Part shown: positions 59,484 through 64,000 of the stretch, one piece after another
Layout of the letters: every line of letters starts with the position of its first letter
Numbering within the stretch: the first letter of the stretch is position 1
DNA from: JAJPXC01 sp964510535
Lineage (GTDB): Bacteria; Bacteroidota; Bacteroidia; Bacteroidales; Muribaculaceae
Length of the DNA stretch: 64,000 nucleotides
Direction: 5' to 3'
Assembly (NCBI GenBank): GCA_964510535.1
Contig: CAZECG010000009.1
Location: 30,303 to 94,302, forward strand
Notes under the pieces: model-generated
What the model saw: the letters and a program-made list of their open reading frames with translations, nothing else
Told to the model about the DNA's origin: nothing
The model's database searches: none
Program-made: the position numbers and the translations under genes

Positions 59484-59521
59484 AAATATTACCACAACCG
59501 CAAACAACCGCCTTTTTACCG

Positions 59522-60553
59522 ATGGCCGAAGCCCAACTGACATTCTCAGCCCTCTGCAACCAGCTCAACAAAGGGGAATACGCTCCCATCTATCTCCTCC
59601 ACGGCGAGGAGGGGTACTATATCGACCGCCTTGTCAAAATGTTTGAGGCGATAATCCCCGAAAGCGACCGAGACTTCAACCTCTACACCCTTTACGCCCC
59701 GGAGCTATCGCCGGCTCAAGTCATCGACACTTGCCGACGCTACCCTATGATGGCCGACAGACAGGTTGTCATACTGAAAGAGGCCCAAGCCGCGGGAGCC
59801 AACTATCTGAACGCGCTGCAACCCTACGCAGCCAACCCGGCGACTACAACGGTATTTGTCATATGCTGCCGAGGGGCTCAAGCCAAAGGCAAAGAGCTGT
59901 TTGCCGCCATCAGGGGCTGTGGCGGACTGATATTCGAGTCTAAAAAGCTTAACGATCGCACAATCGGGCCGGCTATATCTGAATTCATCAAAGAAAAAGG
60001 ACTGACCATCGAACCTAAAGCGCTTGCCATGCTCCGCGACTACGTCGGGAGCGACTTGTCGCGCATCTACAACGAAATCAACAAACTGACCGTCACTCTC
60101 GGACAGGGAGCCATGATTACCCCGGAGAGCATTGAGCGAAACATCGGTGTCAGCAAAGACTACAACAACTTCGAGCTGATAGCCGCAATCAGCCAACACA
60201 ATGAGACTAAAGCGTTTCAGATTATAAACTACTTTCGCAACAACCCCAAAAACAACCCGACGATTGTCACCGGGACAATGCTGTTCAACTACTTCTCTAA
60301 TCTACTTGTGAGCCTTTACACCCCCGACAAAAGCGACTCCGCACTATGCGCTGCTTTGGGCTTCCGCTCGCCGTTCCAACTCATTGACATTCGCGCCGGG
60401 CTGCGCTGGTACAACGCATGGCACACAATCGAAATAATCTCAGCCATCAGGCGATTCGACGCTCAGTCTAAAGGCATCGACTCGCGCCAAGACACCTTCG
60501 ACCTTCTTCACGACCTAATTTTTCGCATATTTCACCCCCTCGGGCGTCTATAA
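59522..60553 (+). CDS. holA: DNA polymerase III subunit delta
   Basis: Clamp-loader subunit that opens the sliding clamp. 343 residues, the usual delta length. Diagnostic parts are the N-terminal YAPIYLLHGEEGYYIDRLV, the YPMMADRQVVILKEAQ strand-loop, LRDYVGSDLSRIYNEINKL and the C-terminal collar domain. Convergent with the barrel gene at 60558 (4 bp between stops). Confidence 0.95.
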   Translation: MAEAQLTFSALCNQLNKGEYAPIYLLHGEEGYYIDRLVKMFEAIIPESDRDFNLYTLYAPELSPAQVIDTCRRYPMMADRQVVILKEAQAAGANYLNALQPYAANPATTTVFVICCRGAQAKGKELFAAIRGCGGLIFESKKLNDRTIGPAISEFIKEKGLTIEPKALAMLRDYVGSDLSRIYNEINKLTVTLGQGAMITPESIERNIGVSKDYNNFELIAAISQHNETKAFQIINYFRNNPKNNPTIVTGTMLFNYFSNLLVSLYTPDKSDSALCAALGFRSPFQLIDIRAGLRWYNAWHTIEIISAIRRFDAQSKGIDSRQDTFDLLHDLIFRIFHPLGRL

Positions 60554-60557
60554 CCCT

Positions 60558-61253
60558 CTACTTCAATCTCAGGTTATAACCGAGTGTGACCTGTATCGAC
60601 ATACCGCGCGACGCGCTGAATGTGTCTTTTTTCTTATCGGGGTAAATATTTCCGAGTCCGTAGTAGAATCGGCCTTCAATAGCCACCGAATGACGGCGGT
60701 TTACAAAATACTCCATTCCGAGCCCCCCCGAGATTCCATAGTCAAATTTATTTTTTATATCCATCCCCATTTGGTCGTTCATCCTGTTCTGCACAGGGAA
60801 ACCCGCCACCGACTGATAATTACGGTAATCGAAATTAGCCGATATTGAATTGCCAATCATATACGCAACCTCAGGTCCGAGATTGACATAACCCTTGAAC
60901 TTCGACGACCCGAACGATATGTGGGTCAGCAACGGCAACTGAATGTAAGTGAGGCGGCGTGAATATTCAAACTGTGCGTTTGCCTCCTCAAAATTCTCCT
61001 TCCACCCGCGCTGCTCCACGCACAGTTCGGCGGTCAGACCGAAAATTTTCTCCTCGGCATAGCTGAACGTCACACCCATTATCATACCCGGAAGCATCGA
61101 CTGCTTCACGCTTGGATAAAACGACATTTTCGAGTAAGTAACGCCACCCTTCGCACCGACACTGATGTGCGGCTTGTAATGTGTTTCTGCCGGAGCGGCC
61201 AGATACGACACAACGACCGCCGACAGCATCAAAATCAATCTGACACACCTCAT
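60558..61253 (-). CDS. outer membrane beta-barrel protein (PorT-like)
   Basis: 231 residues with a signal peptide (1-23). Beta strands include VGAKGGVTYSKMSFYP, MIMGVTFSYAEEKIFGLTAE, YSRRLTYIQLPLLTHISFG and the ending SIQVTLGYNLRLK, typical of PorT/OMP_b-brl_2 barrels. The start overlaps the stop of the LysM/PBP1 gene by 4 bp (ATGA), so the two are translationally coupled and may form a cell-wall to outer-membrane unit. Function unknown. Confidence 0.87.
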   Translation of the reverse strand: MRCVRLILMLSAVVVSYLAAPAETHYKPHISVGAKGGVTYSKMSFYPSVKQSMLPGMIMGVTFSYAEEKIFGLTAELCVEQRGWKENFEEANAQFEYSRRLTYIQLPLLTHISFGSSKFKGYVNLGPEVAYMIGNSISANFDYRNYQSVAGFPVQNRMNDQMGMDIKNKFDYGISGGLGMEYFVNRRHSVAIEGRFYYGLGNIYPDKKKDTFSASRGMSIQVTLGYNLRLK

Positions 61254-62944
61254 AGCTTAACCTTTTCGACAAACCCGCCTGGACGGAAATAGATGAAATA
61301 GAGAGCATCGTTGACCAATCCCGCTTCGTCACCCTCAGCGGCCATGAAATCAAATGCCGACTGGATTCCTTCATACGGCGAGATTCGGCGCGAAAGGTCG
61401 CCTTCATTATCACGCAACGCTTTTATTAAAAAATAGCCGGTGTCAAAACCGAGAACACCCTGCGACGGCACGGCATCAAGCATCTCGCCGCCAAACCACC
61501 TGCGGAACAAACTGTTTAAGTTTCGCGACGGATATGCCGACTGGTCATTATAGAAACGGCTGTAAATCGCCGAGTTTAAATCACAAAGGCTATCAAATGC
61601 ATCGCCGCGGAACGTCACCCACTCCGGGTAGCCGAACACTCTGACACGCTCCGGATCAGCCCCCTCGTTTTTAAATGCTTTTAAAGCCGACGCGAATTTA
61701 TTGAAATCCGTACGGGAACCTGATGCCGGTACAAACACATATTTCGTTTCCGCCGACAACGTTTTTAAATCCGATGCGCTCAGATAATTAGGATACTGTA
61801 TCTCCTTATATTCGACTCCCTTTTCCTCAAGGGCGGCTTTCAAAGCCTGTGTGAAATCGCTCTTTTCGTTCTTTCCCGTCTCGTGTGAGATGAAGACAGG
61901 CGTAAAGCCATCAAACCGCTTTATGAAATTATCAATTGCAAGAAAATACATGGCATCATGAGGCACATTTGCCTGAATCATATACGGATTATCTATATAC
62001 GACTCATCCTTTACCACGAAAGTATTATAGACATATGTCCCGTTATCCTTAGCTTTCGATGCTATGTATTTCAACTGCTCCGGGTCTTCGGGAGCGATGA
62101 TTATCGACGAACGCGCGACCAATGGGTTTTCCATTATTGCCTTGACGCTATCCGCATTTCCTGCCGAGTCAAAAGCATAGATTTTGACAGGCGCGCCGCG
62201 GTGCGACAACGTGTCGGCTGCAAGCATAAACCCCTTATAAAATTCAGTATATAGTTGAGCCTGCTTCGAGACATGATTCTCACCGAGCATAAACGGCAAT
62301 ATCAAAGCTATACTAATCGGCCTTTCATCTTTGACAACCGAGGCCTCCTTGACAACTTCACGCACCGTTTCAGTTTCGGACATTGATTCTCCATCCGTTT
62401 TCTCCTTTTGACTCTTCTTATCCTTTTTATCAGTCATGGGCTTGTCGACCGATGCTTTGCCGGGTTCGTCAAGACCCCGGGTCTTCGTTGCTGACTGTTC
62501 GGCAGGAATAGCCGTGCGGGCGGTCAACCTCAACACCATGCCCGCTTTGTAGTCCGCACTGTCAATCCCCGGATTGAGCCTCAATAACTCATCGAGAGTC
62601 ATCCCATATGATTTCGCTATCGAATAGAGCGTCTGACCCTTTGTTATCGTGTGGTAGGTCTTCTTTTTCGCTGCGGCAAGCTCCTTTTTTGTCATCTCCT
62701 CGGCAGCGTCACCAGTAGCGGAGTCCTCTCTGATGGGAAGCACGAGCACATCACCTGTCCTCAACCCGTCGCGAGCCGATGGATTATATTCGAGCAATTC
62801 TTCAATTGTGATACCGTGTGATTTGCTGATTCCATAGATAGTTTCACCCTTTTTAACCGTATAAGTTGCCGTTGTCACAGCGAAACACTGCAACGACGCT
62901 ATTATCGCGACGGCTGCGATTACAGCCTTGATTCTACATAACAT
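61250..62944 (-). CDS. LysM domain protein with PBP1-like substrate-binding domain
   Basis: 564 residues. Signal peptide (1-23, ending AVTTA); two LysM domains at ~26-70 (YTVKKGETIYGISKSHGITI) and ~95-140 (HTITKGQTLYSIAKSYGMTL) for peptidoglycan binding; a charged Lys/Glu/Thr-rich linker (~150-200); and a periplasmic-binding-protein type I domain (~205-560; SIALILPFMLGENHVSKQAQ, TPVFISHETGKNEKSDFTQA, FVPASGSRTDFNKFASAL). It may hold a ligand-binding module on the cell wall. The first gene of a two-gene operon with a barrel protein. Confidence 0.92.
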   Translation of the reverse strand: MLCRIKAVIAAVAIIASLQCFAVTTATYTVKKGETIYGISKSHGITIEELLEYNPSARDGLRTGDVLVLPIREDSATGDAAEEMTKKELAAAKKKTYHTITKGQTLYSIAKSYGMTLDELLRLNPGIDSADYKAGMVLRLTARTAIPAEQSATKTRGLDEPGKASVDKPMTDKKDKKSQKEKTDGESMSETETVREVVKEASVVKDERPISIALILPFMLGENHVSKQAQLYTEFYKGFMLAADTLSHRGAPVKIYAFDSAGNADSVKAIMENPLVARSSIIIAPEDPEQLKYIASKAKDNGTYVYNTFVVKDESYIDNPYMIQANVPHDAMYFLAIDNFIKRFDGFTPVFISHETGKNEKSDFTQALKAALEEKGVEYKEIQYPNYLSASDLKTLSAETKYVFVPASGSRTDFNKFASALKAFKNEGADPERVRVFGYPEWVTFRGDAFDSLCDLNSAIYSRFYNDQSAYPSRNLNSLFRRWFGGEMLDAVPSQGVLGFDTGYFLIKALRDNEGDLSRRISPYEGIQSAFDFMAAEGDEAGLVNDALYFIYFRPGGFVEKVKL

Positions 62945-62971
62945 ACGAGGCTTTTATCTTATTATTCCTTG

Positions 62972-63002
62972 CAAAGTTAGAGGATTTGCCCCAATTATGC
63001 AA
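62972..63002 (-). promoter_or_regulatory. promoter of the LysM/barrel operon
   Basis: Minus strand: TTG (63000-63002), a 20-bp spacer and TAACTTTG (62972-62979), 28 bp before the start. Confidence 0.72.
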
Positions 63003-63045
63003 CATCGACATCACGCATCGGGACATCTTTCTATATATCAGATTT

Positions 63046-64000
63046 TTACAACAGCAATAATCGCCGTGCAAAGAATGTCTGCACCACTCCGCGCGAAAGC
63101 AGATACACCACAAACGCCAACCACAGAGCGTGATTACCCCAATGCGGGAAAAGCGTGACGTAGACAGCGAAAAAAGCACCTGCCGCCGCAATCATCGACA
63201 ACAGCATCTCCCGTGTGCGTGTCGCACCGATAAACACACCGTCCCATGTGAAAGCCGCAAAACCCGCCAACGGAACCACAACGACCCACGGTAGATACTC
63301 ATCCGAAGCCGAAACGACATCCTTTTGAGAACTAAGCAACCCGAGCAGCCACTCCCCTCCTACAAAATAAAACGTCGAAAACAGCCCCGCCAAAATCGCG
63401 CCACACAACATCAAATTTTTAACGCAACGCTTCAGGCTCACTCCGTCAGATGCCCCGACAAAACGTCCCGCCAAAGCCTCCCCGGCAAAAGCAAAACCAT
63501 CCATCAAGTACGAAAACAACATGAAAAACTGCATCAGCAGCGCATTGACGGCAAGCACCAGCTCACCCTGCGACGCACCGGCGCGCGTAAACCACAAAGT
63601 GACTGCCACTAAACAAAATGTTCGTAGGAATATATCGAGGTTTATAGCGAAAAACCGACGCAACCCGCTCCATCGCGCAATTGCGCACCATCCAGGAAAC
63701 GATGGGTGGTAACGGAGCCATAGCAACAGACAGCCGAGCAAAAAACCGCACCACTGCGCCGCCATTGTGCCGACGGCCACTCCCGACACCCCCCAACCCA
63801 GACCGTAGACAAGTGCTACGCTCACCACGATGTTTGTCACGTTGACAATTATTGAAATCCACATCGGCAAGCGCGAGTTCTGCATACCGAGAAACCATCC
63901 CGACAGCGAGTAAAGACCGAGCACTGCCGGCGCACCCCACACGGCGATGGAAACATAAGTCAAAGCCAAATCCAAGGTCGGCCCCTCAACATCCATAAAC
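63046..64000 (-). CDS. MATE family transporter, DinF-like (5' end outside window)
   Basis: The frame is open to the window end, so only the last ~317 residues are seen of a typical ~440. Multi-helix hydrophobic protein with MATE features: GLYSLSGWFLGMQNSRLP, FLRTFCLVAVTLWFTRAG, the DGFAFAGEALAGRFVGA segment and GVFIGATRTREMLLSM, as in DinF-type exporters driven by sodium or protons. Substrate unknown. The stop is 101 bp before the LysM gene on the same strand. Confidence 0.92.
   Translation of the reverse strand, partial: FMDVEGPTLDLALTYVSIAVWGAPAVLGLYSLSGWFLGMQNSRLPMWISIIVNVTNIVVSVALVYGLGWGVSGVAVGTMAAQWCGFLLGCLLLWLRYHPSFPGWCAIARWSGLRRFFAINLDIFLRTFCLVAVTLWFTRAGASQGELVLAVNALLMQFFMLFSYLMDGFAFAGEALAGRFVGASDGVSLKRCVKNLMLCGAILAGLFSTFYFVGGEWLLGLLSSQKDVVSASDEYLPWVVVVPLAGFAAFTWDGVFIGATRTREMLLSMIAAAGAFFAVYVTLFPHWGNHALWLAFVVYLLSRGVVQTFFARRLLLL

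Noticed and set aside
59503..59519. 17-bp exact match (AACAACCGCCTTTTTAC) between the region before holA and the end of repeat A
   Set aside because: No further similarity to the repeat on either side; a match of this length can arise by chance between AC/T-rich stretches of a 64-kb window.

Overview
The window reads as chromosomal DNA of a gut-type member of the Bacteroidales, most plausibly Muribaculaceae; the family-level placement is inference. The case rests on the promoters, nearly all of the Bacteroidota form TAnnTTTG (often with TTG 19-21 bp upstream), and on gene families typical of the phylum: a type IX secretion plug protein, a probable T9SS sorting tail, PorT-like barrels, DUF5723, the Bacteroidota-type RpoZ, a PG0541-type transporter-associated protein, and SusC-free lipoprotein/barrel pairs. 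No rRNA, prophage, CRISPR array or intact insertion sequence is visible.

Layout. 1-3.2 kb: 3' part of carB, a small membrane protein and a pRiA4b ORF-3-like acidic protein. 3.2-11.3 kb: trpS, an exported M16 protease, a lipoprotein plus DUF5723 outer-membrane pair, and a small coiled-coil protein. 11.4-17.4 kb (mostly minus strand): an exported choloylglycine-hydrolase-family amidase, a membrane GT2, malic enzyme and UDP-galactopyranose mutase. 17.6-25 kb: ilvA, a TolC/adaptor/RND/PG0541 efflux operon and tRNA-Leu. 25-28 kb (minus strand): ung, a C_GCAxxG_C_C protein, the T9SS plug protein and a DUF3109 protein in one tight operon. 28-33.4 kb: tRNA-Arg, repeat copy A with a Ser-rich ORF, rplS, a nitroreductase-like lipoprotein, an MscS channel and recJ.

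33.4-39.4 kb is the most striking region. An exported caspase-like peptidase, an exported TPR-CHAT protease, an ECF-like sigma factor and a single-pass membrane protein lie 2-10 bp apart. They are followed, past a terminator, by a second sigma-like gene with a small partner ORF. Two secreted or periplasmic proteases, a protein spanning the inner membrane and a cytoplasmic sigma factor look like a proteolytic signalling module, loosely parallel to the TPR-CHAT/sigma logic of type III-E CRISPR (Craspase), but with no CRISPR present.

39.4-46.8 kb: recQ (probably leaderless), a large GH10-like secreted glycosidase, and bamD, rpoZ and rpsO. 46.8-55.3 kb is an accessory-looking block. It starts with repeat copy B and ends with a 47-bp palindrome resembling two joined IS3/IS150-group ends. 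It holds a TolC/HlyD/MFS efflux operon, a metallophosphoesterase plus AraC-type regulator on the opposite strand, and a DUF5131/OB-fold/HXXEE operon. The two plus-strand operons share a 14-bp identical element exactly 55 bp before an identical -7 box, so a common regulator (the local AraC protein is the obvious candidate) is likely.

55.3-64 kb: an AMP-binding acyl-CoA ligase, a TlpA-like thiol-disulfide lipoprotein, a PorT-like barrel, an orphan HsdR_N nuclease domain divergent from holA, a second barrel overlapping a LysM/PBP1 protein, and the 3' part of a MATE transporter cut by the window end.
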